DNA from: Caccoplasma_A sp045587545
GTDB taxonomy: Bacteria; Bacteroidota; Bacteroidia; Bacteroidales; G3-4614
DNA length: 64,000 nt
NCBI GenBank assembly: GCA_045587545.1
Contig: JAZNCN010000026.1
Location: 1-64,000, forward strand
Direction: 5' to 3'
The notes under the pieces were generated by a model. That model was not told where the DNA came from. It made no database searches and saw nothing but the letters and a program-made list of their open reading frames with translations. The translations under genes were made by a program, and so were the position numbers. Shown here piece after piece: positions 1-8,397 of this stretch (position 1 is its first letter; each line of letters begins with the position of its first letter).

Positions 1-966
1 AGTGTGACGACCACCCTCTTCTTTCTTCAGGATGTCAACCTCAGCGGTGAACTCAGTGTGGGGAGTAATCGAACCGGGTTTCGCTACAACCATACCACGT
101 TTAACGTCTTTCTTGTCGATACCACGCATCAGCAGACCTACGTTGTCACCAGCCTCACCCGAATCGAGCAGCTTACGGAACATCTCAACACCGGTACAAG
201 TCGAAGTCAGAGTCTTCTCATCCAGACCGATAATCTCTACGGGGTCACCAACTTTGATAACACCAGTCTCGATACGACCAGTAAGAACGGTACCACGACC
301 GGTAATCGAGAATACGTCCTCAACGGGCATAAGGAAGGGTTTGTCTGCGTCACGGGGAGGCAGGGGAATATAGGTGTCAACAGCATCCATCAACTCCATA
401 ACTTTCTCCTCCCACTCGGGCTCACCATTGAGAGCACCAAGAGCAGAACCACGAATAACGGGAGCGTTGTCACCGTCGAAGCCGTTTGCGCTCAAAACGT
501 CACGGATCTCCATCTCAACGAGGTCAAGCATCTCCTCATCGTCTACCATGTCGCATTTGTTCATGAAAACAACGATCTTGGGAACGTTCACCTGGCGAGC
601 CAAAAGAACGTGCTCACGAGTCTGGGGCATAGGACCGTCAGTCGAAGCAACTACCAAGATAGCACCGTCCATCTGTGCAGCACCAGTTACCATGTTCTTA
701 ACGTAGTCGGCGTGACCGGGGCAGTCTACGTGAGCATAGTGACGGTTTGCAGTCTGATACTCGATGTGAGCGGTGTTGATGGTGATACCACGCTCTTTCT
801 CCTCAGGAGCGTTGTCGATAGAGTCAAACGAGCGAAGCTCCGAAAGACCTTTTTTACCAAGAACCTGGGTAATAGCAGCGGTCAAGGTAGTTTTACCGTG
901 GTCAACGTGACCGATGGTACCTACGTTTACGTGAGGCTTTGACCTGTCAAATTTTTCTTTTGCCAT
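1..966 (-). CDS. tuf: Elongation factor Tu, C-terminus cut off by window edge
   Basis: EF-Tu is the GTPase that delivers aminoacyl-tRNA to the ribosome. The minus-strand reading frame starts at the ATG at 966-964 and runs off the left edge with about 322 codons visible of the usual 395 or so, so roughly the last 70 residues (end of domain 3) are missing. The GTP-binding motifs are readable: GHVDHGKTTL near the N-terminus, DCPGH, and NKCD. Base composition is visibly richer in G and C than in most of the window, as expected for a very highly expressed gene. Two tRNA genes lie just upstream on the same strand, a usual arrangement for tuf in Bacteroidota. The long open frame on the opposite strand here is a codon-bias shadow. 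Confidence 0.97.
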   Translation of the reverse strand, partial: MAKEKFDRSKPHVNVGTIGHVDHGKTTLTAAITQVLGKKGLSELRSFDSIDNAPEEKERGITINTAHIEYQTANRHYAHVDCPGHADYVKNMVTGAAQMDGAILVVASTDGPMPQTREHVLLARQVNVPKIVVFMNKCDMVDDEEMLDLVEMEIRDVLSANGFDGDNAPVIRGSALGALNGEPEWEEKVMELMDAVDTYIPLPPRDADKPFLMPVEDVFSITGRGTVLTGRIETGVIKVGDPVEIIGLDEKTLTSTCTGVEMFRKLLDSGEAGDNVGLLMRGIDKKDVKRGMVVAKPGSITPHTEFTAEVDILKKEEGGRHT

Positions 967-1023
967 AACTTTGTAGTTGTTATTAGATAAGTATTTGTGT
1001 TAATTGTTTTGTTTCGTCTTTTG

Positions 1024-1096
1024 AGCGGAAGACGAGGCTCAAACTCGCGACCCTCAGCTTGGAAGGCTGATGCTCTATCAACTGAGCTATTCCCGC
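1024..1096 (-). tRNA. tRNA-Gly (anticodon TCC)
   Basis: Read on the minus strand this is a 73-base cloverleaf. The anticodon stem TCAGC/GCTGA encloses the loop CTTCCAA, giving anticodon TCC (glycine, GGA codons). The T-arm is GCGAG, loop, CTCGT, and the acceptor GCGGGAA pairs with CTTCCGC with one A-C mismatch next to the body. No CCA is encoded, which is common in Bacteroidota. It lies 57 bases upstream of tuf and may be cotranscribed with it. Confidence 0.93.
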
Positions 1097-1140
1097 AATT
1101 TGGTGGAGAGGTTTCTCTCCTTCCATTTTTAGGTTTCCCT
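1097..1140 (-). other. Hairpin spacer between the two tRNA genes
   Basis: This spacer holds a perfect six-base-pair inverted repeat, GGAGAG with loop GTTT and CTCTCC, immediately 5' of tRNA-Gly. There is no T-tract right after it on the minus strand, so it looks more like an RNA-processing hairpin than a terminator. I see no TAnnTTTG promoter here, so tRNA-Gly and tuf probably depend on the promoter upstream of tRNA-Arg or on an unrecognised one. Confidence 0.4.
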
Positions 1141-1141
1141 A

Positions 1142-1170
1142 AAAAAAGCTGCACATCGTACAGCTTTTTG
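1142..1170 (-). terminator. Terminator-like hairpin after tRNA-Arg
   Basis: AAAAAGCTG and CAGCTTTTT form a nine-base-pair stem around a nine-base loop. On the minus strand the stem is followed by a run of T directly after tRNA-Arg. It sits between tRNA-Arg and tRNA-Gly, so it should reduce read-through into tuf, or be partial. Confidence 0.6.
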
Positions 1171-1244
1171 TGATTCCAGCAGGATTCAAACCTGCAACCT
1201 TCTGATCCGTAGTCAGATGCTCTATTCAATTAAGCTATGGAACC
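1171..1244 (-). tRNA. tRNA-Arg (anticodon ACG)
   Basis: On the minus strand this 74-base cloverleaf has an acceptor stem GGTTCCA/TGGAATC with discriminator A and an anticodon stem TCTGA/TCAGA around the loop CTACGGA, giving anticodon ACG (arginine CGN codons, normally read as ICG after A-to-I editing). The T-arm GCAGG TTTGAAT CCTGC is perfect. CCA is not encoded. A good promoter lies immediately upstream. Confidence 0.95.
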
Positions 1245-1256
1245 GTTTTCCGAATG

Positions 1257-1286
1257 CAAAAGTACTACTATTTTTTTAATTGACAA
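1257..1286 (-). promoter_or_regulatory. Bacteroidota-type promoter for tRNA-Arg
   Basis: On the minus strand TTG (complement of 1284-1286) is followed after 19 bases by TACTTTTG (complement of 1257-1264), an exact match to TAnnTTTG. The start of transcription would fall a few bases before the tRNA-Arg 5' end. Confidence 0.75.
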
Positions 1287-1411
1287 TATTTTTTTGAATG
1301 TTTTTTATATATATTTTTTATTAAAAAGATATTTTTCTGATTAACAGATATTTATTTTTAGACATTATATAATTCAATTTCTATATCATAATCTCTTTTA
1401 TTAATGTTTTA

Positions 1412-1440
1412 TTGAATTTAATAGAAAATATTTAACTTTG
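1412..1440 (+). promoter_or_regulatory. Bacteroidota-type promoter for ugd
   Basis: TTG at 1412-1414 and TAACTTTG at 1433-1440 are separated by 18 bases, giving a predicted start near 1445 and an AT-rich leader of about 75 bases before the ugd ATG. The rest of the gap from 1287 is AT-rich with no other feature I recognise. Confidence 0.65.
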
Positions 1441-1520
1441 TGGTTCAAAATATGTTTAATCATATTATCATTATTGAATTATAATTTTTCATTTTGTAAA
1501 TATCTAATTTAAATTTATTA

Positions 1521-2834
1521 ATGAATATAGCAATTGTTGGCACAGGATATGTAGGTTTAGTAAGTGGCACATGTTTCTCGGAAATGGGTGTGAATGTAAC
1601 TTGCATTGATGTTGATAATAATAAGATTGAGGCTCTTCAAAAAGGGATAGTCCCGATATATGAACCGGGATTATCTGAAATGGTTATTAGAAATCAGCGA
1701 GAAGGACGTTTATCTTTTAGTAATTCATTAATAGATTGTATTGATAATGTAGAGGTTGTTTTTAGTGCTGTCGGAACTCCTCCAGACGAAGATGGAAGCG
1801 CAGATCTTCAGTATGTCCTTGCTGTTGCTAAAACATTTGGACAAGCTATAAAAAAATACACCATATTGGTAACAAAATCAACCGTACCAGTCGGTACCGC
1901 CCAAAAAGTCAAACAGGTTATTAAAGAAGAGTTAAAAAAGAGAGGCGTTGATATTCCTTTTGATGTAGCAAGTAATCCTGAATTTTTAAAGGAGGGGGCT
2001 GCCATAAAAGATTTTATGAGTCCCGACAGAGTTGTTGTTGGAGTAGAAAGCGAACGTGCCAAGGAGTTGATGACAAAATTATACCGTCCTTTTTTACTTA
2101 ACAACTTCAGAGTTATATTCACTGACATTCCAAGTGCTGAAATGATTAAATATGCTGCAAACTCAATGTTGGCAACACGTATAAGTTTTATGAACGACAT
2201 TGCAAACCTTTGCGAATTGGTAGGTGCAGATATAAATATGGTTCGTAAAGGAATAGGCAGCGACTCTCGTATTGGTACAAAATTTTTATATCCCGGTTGC
2301 GGATATGGAGGCAGTTGTTTCCCTAAAGACGTAAAAGCTCTTATAAAAACAGCTGAAAAAGCTGGTTACTCAATGGAGGTACTTAAAGCTGTTGAGAGTG
2401 TAAACAATAAGCAAAAGTTAGTTTTATTTAATAAACTCAATAAATATTATAAGGGTGATTTAAAAGGTAAACGTATTGCATTATGGGGTTTGTCCTTTAA
2501 ACCTGAAACAGATGATATGCGAGAGGCAACTTCTCTTGTAACTATATCACTTTTAAAGCAAGCAGGAGCAATAGTAAAAGTATATGATCCCGTCGCTATG
2601 GAAGAATGCCATCGCAGGTTAGGCGATGATATTGAATATGCACCGGATATGTACGATACTCTTTTAGAAGCAGATGCTCTGCTTATATTAACAGAGTGGA
2701 AGCAATTCCGTTTACCTAATTGGCAAGTGGTAAAAAAGATTATGTCAACCCCTCTTATAATTGATGGGCGGAACATTTACGACAGAGAAGAGTTGGTTTC
2801 GCTTGGTTTTGAGTATTATTATATAGGCAAATAG
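1521..2834 (+). CDS. ugd: UDP-glucose 6-dehydrogenase
   Basis: Oxidises UDP-glucose to UDP-glucuronate with two NAD+, supplying uronic acid for surface polysaccharide. The 437-residue protein has the family's normal length and order: an N-terminal Rossmann fold (GTGYVGLVSG at 8-16), central helical domain, and C-terminal UDP-binding domain. The catalytic cysteine is Cys266 in GGSCFPKD, with Asp270 next to it and Lys210 in the MIKYAAN motif. A UDP-N-acetylmannosamine dehydrogenase is a related alternative, but the GGSCFPKD and YPGCGYGG context fits UDP-glucose dehydrogenase better. It stands alone with its own promoter and terminator; the polysaccharide cluster that might use its product lies about 20 kb away. 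Confidence 0.92.
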   Translation: MNIAIVGTGYVGLVSGTCFSEMGVNVTCIDVDNNKIEALQKGIVPIYEPGLSEMVIRNQREGRLSFSNSLIDCIDNVEVVFSAVGTPPDEDGSADLQYVLAVAKTFGQAIKKYTILVTKSTVPVGTAQKVKQVIKEELKKRGVDIPFDVASNPEFLKEGAAIKDFMSPDRVVVGVESERAKELMTKLYRPFLLNNFRVIFTDIPSAEMIKYAANSMLATRISFMNDIANLCELVGADINMVRKGIGSDSRIGTKFLYPGCGYGGSCFPKDVKALIKTAEKAGYSMEVLKAVESVNNKQKLVLFNKLNKYYKGDLKGKRIALWGLSFKPETDDMREATSLVTISLLKQAGAIVKVYDPVAMEECHRRLGDDIEYAPDMYDTLLEADALLILTEWKQFRLPNWQVVKKIMSTPLIIDGRNIYDREELVSLGFEYYYIGK

Positions 2835-2850
2835 AAATTAATTAATAAAA

Positions 2851-2881
2851 AAAATCAGGATTTAAAAATCCTGATTTTTTA
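2851..2881. terminator. Bidirectional terminator between ugd and the DUF3332 gene
   Basis: AATCAGGATTT and AAATCCTGATT form an 11-base-pair stem flanked by an A-run on the left and a T-run on the right, so it can end both convergent transcripts. Confidence 0.85.
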
Positions 2882-2904
2882 TTCTTAATACTAATACTAT
2901 TTCT

Positions 2905-3450
2905 CTATTTCATAGCAACAGGCATAAGAGATTTTACTGCATCTTTATATGCCAAAACTCCGCTTTCGCTCAACTCAACAGTAGTTGCATTGCCAAATAT
3001 GTCATAAACATTAACATTGTTATCATCAACAAATGTTAAGAATTTATGGCTTTCTCCATTTACTACTGCACTCCAGCTATCATCAGCATTGTCATATACC
3101 AACTCTACAGATTCATTGGTGTTTTGGTCTGTAATAGTATAACCTTTATCATGGCTATTTATAACATATTTGCTATTTTCACCCTCTACAAATTTGCTGC
3201 CATAAACAGGGTTTGTACCTTTCCAGAACTCAATAGAGTTAATTACTAATACGTCAGCAAGAGCTGTAATTTCATAAACCGGAATAATCATAAAACAGAA
3301 GAATACCACCTCGTTTACCCATTTGCTACCAATACTTTTGTTCCAATCAAGAGTTTTATGTGTCAACCCAAAAGAGCCGATACAAGATGAGAATGTAAAA
3401 CTTCCACAAAGCAAAACGGCTAAAGCAATGTTTAGGTTGTTCCTTTTCAT
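2905..3450 (-). CDS. DUF3332 family lipoprotein
   Basis: A 181-residue exported protein of the DUF3332 family; its function is not known. The N-terminus is a lipoprotein signal ending in a lipobox with Cys23 (TFSSC). The following stretch, with LTHKTLDWN, KWVNEVVFF and ADVLVINSIEFW, is the conserved part of the family and contains one hydrophobic segment around residues 47-65. The C-terminal half is predicted soluble and strand-rich. It is monocistronic and convergent with ugd. No clear TAnnTTTG promoter is visible upstream. Confidence 0.8.
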   Translation of the reverse strand: MKRNNLNIALAVLLCGSFTFSSCIGSFGLTHKTLDWNKSIGSKWVNEVVFFCFMIIPVYEITALADVLVINSIEFWKGTNPVYGSKFVEGENSKYVINSHDKGYTITDQNTNESVELVYDNADDSWSAVVNGESHKFLTFVDDNNVNVYDIFGNATTVELSESGVLAYKDAVKSLMPVAMK

Positions 3451-3582
3451 AACAATTAATTTTATAAGTGAATAATTATATTAAAAAATTGCTTGTAATT
3501 TATGAATTCATAACTATATAATATTTTTTAAAGTCAATCATTTTTTTGATCTTTTTTATAAAAATTGTTCGCGAATTATCCT

Positions 3583-5004
3583 CTATTTTGCCAATTCATT
3601 TTCATTAGGCATATTTTGTTTATAAAATTGATAGAGTTCTAAAACTTTAACTACATAAGCCAAGGTCTCTTTACCTTTAAAATAGCCGCAACGGCAAACA
3701 GGATCATTATAATATTCCGGTAAATTTTTCATTTTTAAAGCCTCAGCCACATTATCAAACCATAGTTGAGGCTCTTTTCCATATTTTTCAGCTAAAGCAA
3801 TAGCGTCAAATATATGACCTAACCCAGAATTATAAGATGCCAAAATAAACTTTATTCTCTCCTCTTTATCTTCTATCTTTTTTAAACTTTTATCAAGAGA
3901 AGCTATGTATCTGGTCGCCGCTGCGACATTTTGATAATTATTGGTCATATCCCAACCTTCATCACTGAAATGTCGGGCAGTTGATGGCATAAGTTGCATT
4001 ATTCCCTTTGCCCCTGCCCACGAAACAAGCGATGAATCAAACTGAGATTCGTTATATGCCATCGCCGCCATTAATCGCCAATCCCAACCTATAGTTTCGG
4101 CATGTTTCTGAAAAATATGATCGTATGGCGATATAACTCCATTTTCCAATGATATTGCCATTTTATACGGAGAGACATGTTCGTTTCCCCATTTGCTCAT
4201 TCTGAAATATTTTTGAAGAGTGGATAGATATTTTTTTGATTTATTGTTTGAAACAACCCAAGCATCAATACTATCGGCAAGAACAGAGTTGCTTTTAAGT
4301 ACTAACCATGAACTCTTTTGATCAAAACCAATATCTAAACTTACATCAAGATTTTGATAATAGCTTTTATTAAGAGCCGCAACTACATTATCTGCCACTG
4401 CGTAATCTATTTCCCCATTTGCAACCGCATCTATAAAAGCTTCTGTTGTTGTTATATCGCCAAATGAATTAAGAATAGTTATACCTCCTCCTATCTCTGA
4501 GTTCAAATTCTTCGCTCTCACGTCATACTTTGAACTCTTTTCTGCATATAGAATTTTTCCTATAATATCTTTAAGTTCTTTAATACGTGTAGAATCTTTG
4601 CGTTGTACTAATACCTGGTTTGATATCATCTCCGGCCCACAATACTTAAATAGAATCTTGTTTTTCAAATTAATAGGCATATCGTAAGTAATGATATCCC
4701 CTTTTCCCTCTTTTAAAAACAGAATTAACTCCTCAAAAGTTTTTGCTATAACAATTTCAAGTTGCAGATTATGTTCTTCGGCAAATTGTTTGATAATCTC
4801 ATATTCACACCCCATATCCTCTCCCCTATATACAAAATATGAAGTTGAGTTTTGCATCATTATTGCACGAAGAGTTCCCTCTCTTTTGATATCCTCCCAA
4901 TCTCTTATATTACTCTCCGTCTCTCTTTTTGAGCAACTAATAATAATTAGAAAAAAAGATATAATTATTACAAAACCAAACTTATTTATTCTAAAATCAA
5001 ACAT
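3583..5004 (-). CDS. mltF: Membrane-bound lytic murein transglycosylase F
   Basis: Cleaves the MurNAc-GlcNAc bond of peptidoglycan to form 1,6-anhydro-muropeptides. Two domains are visible in 473 residues: an amino-acid-binding-protein-like domain (about 35-270, regulatory in MltF) and an SLT lysozyme-like domain (about 290-465). The catalytic glutamate is Glu319 in NESQFDS, followed by the family motif GAKGIMQLMPSTA. The N-terminus is a lipoprotein signal with Cys24 (IIISC), placing it on a membrane facing the periplasm. It diverges from the Dabb gene; a TATATTTG box on this strand lies at 5047-5054. It is slightly shorter than E. coli MltF (518 residues) but both domains look complete. Confidence 0.9.
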   Translation of the reverse strand: MFDFRINKFGFVIIISFFLIIISCSKRETESNIRDWEDIKREGTLRAIMMQNSTSYFVYRGEDMGCEYEIIKQFAEEHNLQLEIVIAKTFEELILFLKEGKGDIITYDMPINLKNKILFKYCGPEMISNQVLVQRKDSTRIKELKDIIGKILYAEKSSKYDVRAKNLNSEIGGGITILNSFGDITTTEAFIDAVANGEIDYAVADNVVAALNKSYYQNLDVSLDIGFDQKSSWLVLKSNSVLADSIDAWVVSNNKSKKYLSTLQKYFRMSKWGNEHVSPYKMAISLENGVISPYDHIFQKHAETIGWDWRLMAAMAYNESQFDSSLVSWAGAKGIMQLMPSTARHFSDEGWDMTNNYQNVAAATRYIASLDKSLKKIEDKEERIKFILASYNSGLGHIFDAIALAEKYGKEPQLWFDNVAEALKMKNLPEYYNDPVCRCGYFKGKETLAYVVKVLELYQFYKQNMPNENELAK

Positions 5005-5030
5005 AATTAGTCCTTTTCATTTCTTTGTTG

Positions 5031-5038
5031 TATCTTTG
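5031..5038 (+). promoter_or_regulatory. Possible -7 box for the Dabb-GH13 operon
   Basis: TATCTTTG matches TAnnTTTG and lies 38 bases before the Dabb ATG. No TTG is seen at the expected upstream distance, so support is partial. A minus-strand TATATTTG box for mltF overlaps this region at 5047-5054, suggesting closely spaced divergent promoters. Confidence 0.4.
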
Positions 5039-5075
5039 CCGTACAGCAAATATACAAAAATATATATAAATACAC

Positions 5076-5375
5076 ATGGTAAAACATATAGTACTATTTA
5101 AGGTTAAAGAGTTTGACAATCCTCAAGAGAAGAGAGAGATCTTAGAAAAGTTTAGAGATGCCCTTATGGCATTGCCTCCTAAAATACCCTGTCTAATATC
5201 AATAGAAGCTCAAATAAACGAAAATCCTTCGGAGAGTTTTGATTTAGCATTAACAACTGTTTTTGAAAATTTTGAAGACTTAGCAACATATGCCAATCAC
5301 CCCGACCATGTAGCCGCTGCATCAATTTTTAAAGCTGTCGCTGCAGGTAGAGCTTGTGTTGATTACACTTTTTAA
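5076..5375 (+). CDS. Dabb family (stress-responsive alpha/beta barrel) protein
   Basis: A 99-residue protein of the dimeric alpha-beta barrel (Dabb) family. The typical opening VKHIVLFKVK and the later YANHPDHVAA are family hallmarks. Members form small dimers; no specific substrate can be read from the sequence. It has no signal peptide. It starts the transcript that continues into the GH13 gene 13 bases downstream, but there is no obvious biochemical link between the two. Confidence 0.85.
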   Translation: MVKHIVLFKVKEFDNPQEKREILEKFRDALMALPPKIPCLISIEAQINENPSESFDLALTTVFENFEDLATYANHPDHVAAASIFKAVAAGRACVDYTF

Positions 5376-5388
5376 TTAATAACTATTG

Positions 5389-7065
5389 ATGGAAAAAATT
5401 ATAATATATCAGGTATTACCACGCCTATTCGGTAATACTAATTCAACTTGTATCCCTTGGGGAACAAAAGAGCAAAACGGCGTTGGAAAATTTTCGGATT
5501 TCACTCCAGAAAGATTAAAAGAGATAAAATCGTTAGGAACTACTCATATATGGTATACAGGTGTTATAGAACATGCCACAGCCACCGATTATTCAGAATA
5601 TGGAATTAAGCCGGACAATAAATATGTTGTAAAAGGGTTGGCAGGTTCTCCATACGCAATAAAAGATTACTACGATATTGATCCTGATTTGGCAGATGAT
5701 GTTACTTCTCGAATGTCGGAGTATGAGAGTCTAATTGAGCGAACTCATGAAGCAGGAATAAAAGTTATAATGGACTTTGTACCAAACCATGTAGCAAGGC
5801 AATACTCTTCGGACGCAGCTCCGGCAGGAGTTATAGGTTTAGGTGAAGGAGACAATCCTAATTGGGCGTTTTCTCCCCTTAACAATTTCTACTATCTTCC
5901 CGGGCAAACATTCTCTCCCTATTTTAATATAGGAGAGGGAAAAGAGAAATATAACGAATTCCCCGCAAAAGTAACAGGTAATGACTGTTTTACATCTTCT
6001 CCATCAATAAACGATTGGTATGAGACCGTAAAACTAAATTATGGAGTTGACCATGCAACAGGTTGGTGTCATTTCAATCCGATACCAAACACATGGATAA
6101 AGATGCGAGATATTCTGCTATTTTGGGCTGCGAAAGGAGTAGATGCTTTCCGCTGCGACATGGCAGAGATGGTTCCTGTTGAATTTTGGGAGTGGTGTAT
6201 AGCTCAAGTAAAAGAGAGCTATCCTGATATGATATTTATAGCAGAAGTTTACAATCCTAACCAATATTACAACTATGTAAAACGTGGAGGATTTACATAC
6301 CTTTATGACAAGGTTGGATTATATGACACCTTGAAAGACATTGTAATGAGAGGGCGCCATACCGGCGTAATTACAAAGTGGTGGCAGTCAATAGGAGAGG
6401 TCAAAGAGAATATGTTACACTTTACCGAAAATCACGATGAGCAACGTTCTGCATCTCACTTTTTTGCAGGAGATCCTCACAGAGCATTTCCATTATTTGC
6501 CCTCTCAGCATTAATTGACAACAATCCAATAATGCTATATTTTGGACAAGAGTTAGGCGAAGCTGCTACAGATGCAGAAGGTTTTTCCGGAGCAGATGGA
6601 AGAACTACAATTTTTGACTATTGGAGCGTTCCAACCGTAAGACAATGGATAACAAAAGGCTTAAGAGGATTAACTAAAGAACAAAAAGAAATAAGAAACA
6701 AATATAAAAAACTACTTAACGTTGCAGTTAAAGAGAAAGGCATAAGCAATGGATTGTTTTTTGATTTAATGTATGTAAATGGCAATAACGATGCCATATC
6801 TACAGGAAGAGTTTATCTGTTTGCCCGCTATTTTAAGAAAGATTTATATATCATAGCTGTAAATTTTCGTTCACAAAACGCTGACCTCGATATAAATATT
6901 CCATATCATCTGTTTGAATATTTCGAAATTAAGGAGGGAGAGTTTAATTGTAAAGAGCTATTATCAGGAAATAAAGACGAGAGAGAAATATCTCAAAACA
7001 AACCCTTTAAAACATTATTATCAGCCTACGAAACAGCTATATGGAAGTGTTCAAAGAAGAGATAA
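5389..7065 (+). CDS. GH13 alpha-amylase family glycoside hydrolase, cytoplasmic
   Basis: A 558-residue (beta/alpha)8 alpha-glucan-active enzyme. All four GH13 conserved regions are present: DFVPNHV (129-135), VDAFRCDMA with nucleophile Asp257, IFIAEVY with acid/base Glu286, and FTENHDE with transition-state Asp350. I chose the ATG at 5389 over the in-frame TTG at 5386. There is no signal peptide, so it should act on cytoplasmic oligosaccharides or glycogen rather than extracellular starch; exact specificity cannot be read. Residues about 140-210 form a long insertion typical of domain B. The C-terminal 100 residues look like the usual beta-sandwich domain C. Confidence 0.88.
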   Translation: MEKIIIYQVLPRLFGNTNSTCIPWGTKEQNGVGKFSDFTPERLKEIKSLGTTHIWYTGVIEHATATDYSEYGIKPDNKYVVKGLAGSPYAIKDYYDIDPDLADDVTSRMSEYESLIERTHEAGIKVIMDFVPNHVARQYSSDAAPAGVIGLGEGDNPNWAFSPLNNFYYLPGQTFSPYFNIGEGKEKYNEFPAKVTGNDCFTSSPSINDWYETVKLNYGVDHATGWCHFNPIPNTWIKMRDILLFWAAKGVDAFRCDMAEMVPVEFWEWCIAQVKESYPDMIFIAEVYNPNQYYNYVKRGGFTYLYDKVGLYDTLKDIVMRGRHTGVITKWWQSIGEVKENMLHFTENHDEQRSASHFFAGDPHRAFPLFALSALIDNNPIMLYFGQELGEAATDAEGFSGADGRTTIFDYWSVPTVRQWITKGLRGLTKEQKEIRNKYKKLLNVAVKEKGISNGLFFDLMYVNGNNDAISTGRVYLFARYFKKDLYIIAVNFRSQNADLDINIPYHLFEYFEIKEGEFNCKELLSGNKDEREISQNKPFKTLLSAYETAIWKCSKKR

Positions 7066-7126
7066 AACAACATATTTAACACTATTTGATAAGAGAGAAA
7101 AATTTTTTTATAAAATTCAAACATTT

Positions 7127-7192
7127 AAAAACAAATTCTTAAGAATAAATTACTACTTTTGCAAATCAAAGTAAAAAAAAACAAATTCTTAA
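7127..7192 (+). repeat. Direct repeat pair around the prs promoter
   Basis: The 16-base sequence AAAAACAAATTCTTAA occurs at 7127-7142 and again at 7177-7192, exactly 50 bases apart. The first copy runs into a perfect 12-base palindrome ATTCTTAAGAAT (7135-7146) lying just upstream of the TACTTTTG box. The layout resembles a pair of operator sites flanking a promoter, but no cognate regulator is known from this sequence. Confidence 0.6.
7154..7161 (+). promoter_or_regulatory. -7 box of the prs promoter
   Basis: TACTTTTG matches TAnnTTTG exactly; the start would be near 7166, about 40 bases before the prs ATG. No clear TTG is present about 19 bases upstream; that space is occupied by the palindrome of the direct repeat. 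Confidence 0.55.
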
Positions 7193-7208
7193 ATAAAACT
7201 TACAAGCA

Positions 7209-8147
7209 ATGAGCAACGAAAGACCGGTAAAGGTATTTGCAGGAACAAACACACGCTATTTGGCAGAAAAAATTTGTGAGAATTTAGGTTGTCCCCTCGG
7301 AAACATGATTATTCAACATTTTGCAGATGGAGAATTTGCAGTATCATTTGAAGAATCAATTCGTGGTTGTGAAGTATATTTAGTACAATCAACATTCCCA
7401 AGTTCAGATAACTTAATGGAACTATTGTTAATGATTGATGCAGCTAAACGTGCATCGGCAGCATCTGTTATAGCTGTCGTTCCCTATTTTGGTTGGGCTC
7501 GTCAAGACCGCAAAGACCGTCCTCGTGTTTCTATAGCATCAAAATTAATAGCAGATTTGCTAAGCGTTGCAGGTATTGACCGTTTAATAACTATGGACTT
7601 ACACGCCGACCAAATACAAGGGTTCTTTAATGTCCCCGTTGATCACCTATATGCTTCATCGGTATTTGTTGATTACATTGCATCATTGAAACTTGAAGAT
7701 ATGGTAATCGCCTCACCTGATGTAGGTGGTTCAAAACGCGCCAGCACATATGCAAAATATTTTGGTGTGCCTTTGGTTCTTTGTCACAAACAGAGAGCAA
7801 AAGCAAATGTTGTGGAGAGCATGATGGTTATTGGAGATGTTGAAGGAAAGAATGTAATACTTGTTGACGATATGGTTGATACAGCCGGAACAATTACAAA
7901 AGCTGCCGACCTTATGATGGAACAAGGGGCAAAATCGGTTCGTGCAATTGCGAGCCACGCTGTAATGTCAGATCCGGCAAGTGAACGAGTAATGAAATCT
8001 AAAATGACAGAGATGATATTCTCTGACAGTATTCCGTTCACAAAAGAGTGTCCTAAAGCTCACATAATAAGTATCGCGGAAATGTTTGCCGAGACAATAC
8101 GCAGAGCTCACAATAACGAATCAATAAGTTCGCAATATATAATGTAA
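7209..8147 (+). CDS. prs: Ribose-phosphate pyrophosphokinase (PRPP synthetase)
   Basis: Makes 5-phosphoribosyl-1-pyrophosphate from ribose 5-phosphate and ATP, the precursor for purine, pyrimidine, histidine, tryptophan and NAD synthesis. At 312 residues it matches class I enzymes. Readable motifs are the regulatory flexible-loop region FGWARQDRKDRPR (94-106), TMDLHADQIQGFF (128-140) with the catalytic-site histidine, and the PRPP-binding loop DDMVDTAGT (220-228). It is monocistronic with a strong terminator. Consumers of its product in the same window are purH, pyrE and the ComF-like protein. Confidence 0.97.
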   Translation: MSNERPVKVFAGTNTRYLAEKICENLGCPLGNMIIQHFADGEFAVSFEESIRGCEVYLVQSTFPSSDNLMELLLMIDAAKRASAASVIAVVPYFGWARQDRKDRPRVSIASKLIADLLSVAGIDRLITMDLHADQIQGFFNVPVDHLYASSVFVDYIASLKLEDMVIASPDVGGSKRASTYAKYFGVPLVLCHKQRAKANVVESMMVIGDVEGKNVILVDDMVDTAGTITKAADLMMEQGAKSVRAIASHAVMSDPASERVMKSKMTEMIFSDSIPFTKECPKAHIISIAEMFAETIRRAHNNESISSQYIM

Positions 8148-8171
8148 TACATTAAACAGAGATAAATACCT

Positions 8172-8201
8172 AAAGAGAGTGTAACCGCACTCTCTTTTTT
8201 T
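8172..8201 (+). terminator. Terminator of prs
   Basis: AAAGAGAGTG and CACTCTCTTT form a stem around TAACCG, followed by a T-run, 24 bases after the prs stop codon. Confidence 0.9.
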
Positions 8202-8313
8202 ATTCTATGCTAATAAAGAGTAATTGATATATTAAAATATTAATTATCTATATAATAGTTCAAAACATACTCTATTTTAAGAAATAATAGTATGCTGTTT
8301 CGGTAAAATTTAT

Positions 8314-8321
8314 TATCTTTG
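8314..8321 (+). promoter_or_regulatory. -7 box for the PCMD lipoprotein operon
   Basis: TATCTTTG followed by GCAG matches the Bacteroidota -7 element; it would give a leader of about 70 bases. The -33 TTG is not clear. The rest of 8202-8397 is AT-rich with no other feature seen. Confidence 0.5.
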
Positions 8322-8397
8322 CAGGCTGAAATAGAGAGATTTTAATCATAACCAAAAACAACACAAATTACAAAGCTCTCAATTAAATTAAAGAGAT

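Noticed and set aside
4..942. Long plus-strand open frame of 312 codons
   Set aside because: It is antisense to tuf, whose minus-strand frame carries every EF-Tu GTPase motif; the frame is a by-product of its codon bias.
927..1229. Minus-strand 100-codon frame running across the two tRNA genes
   Set aside because: Its residues such as NSSVDRASAFQAEGREFEPRLP are the well-known false translation of tRNA genes.
5386..5388. TTG as start of the GH13 gene
   Set aside because: An ATG follows immediately at 5389 and gives the usual beginning MEKIIIYQ; the TTG adds nothing.
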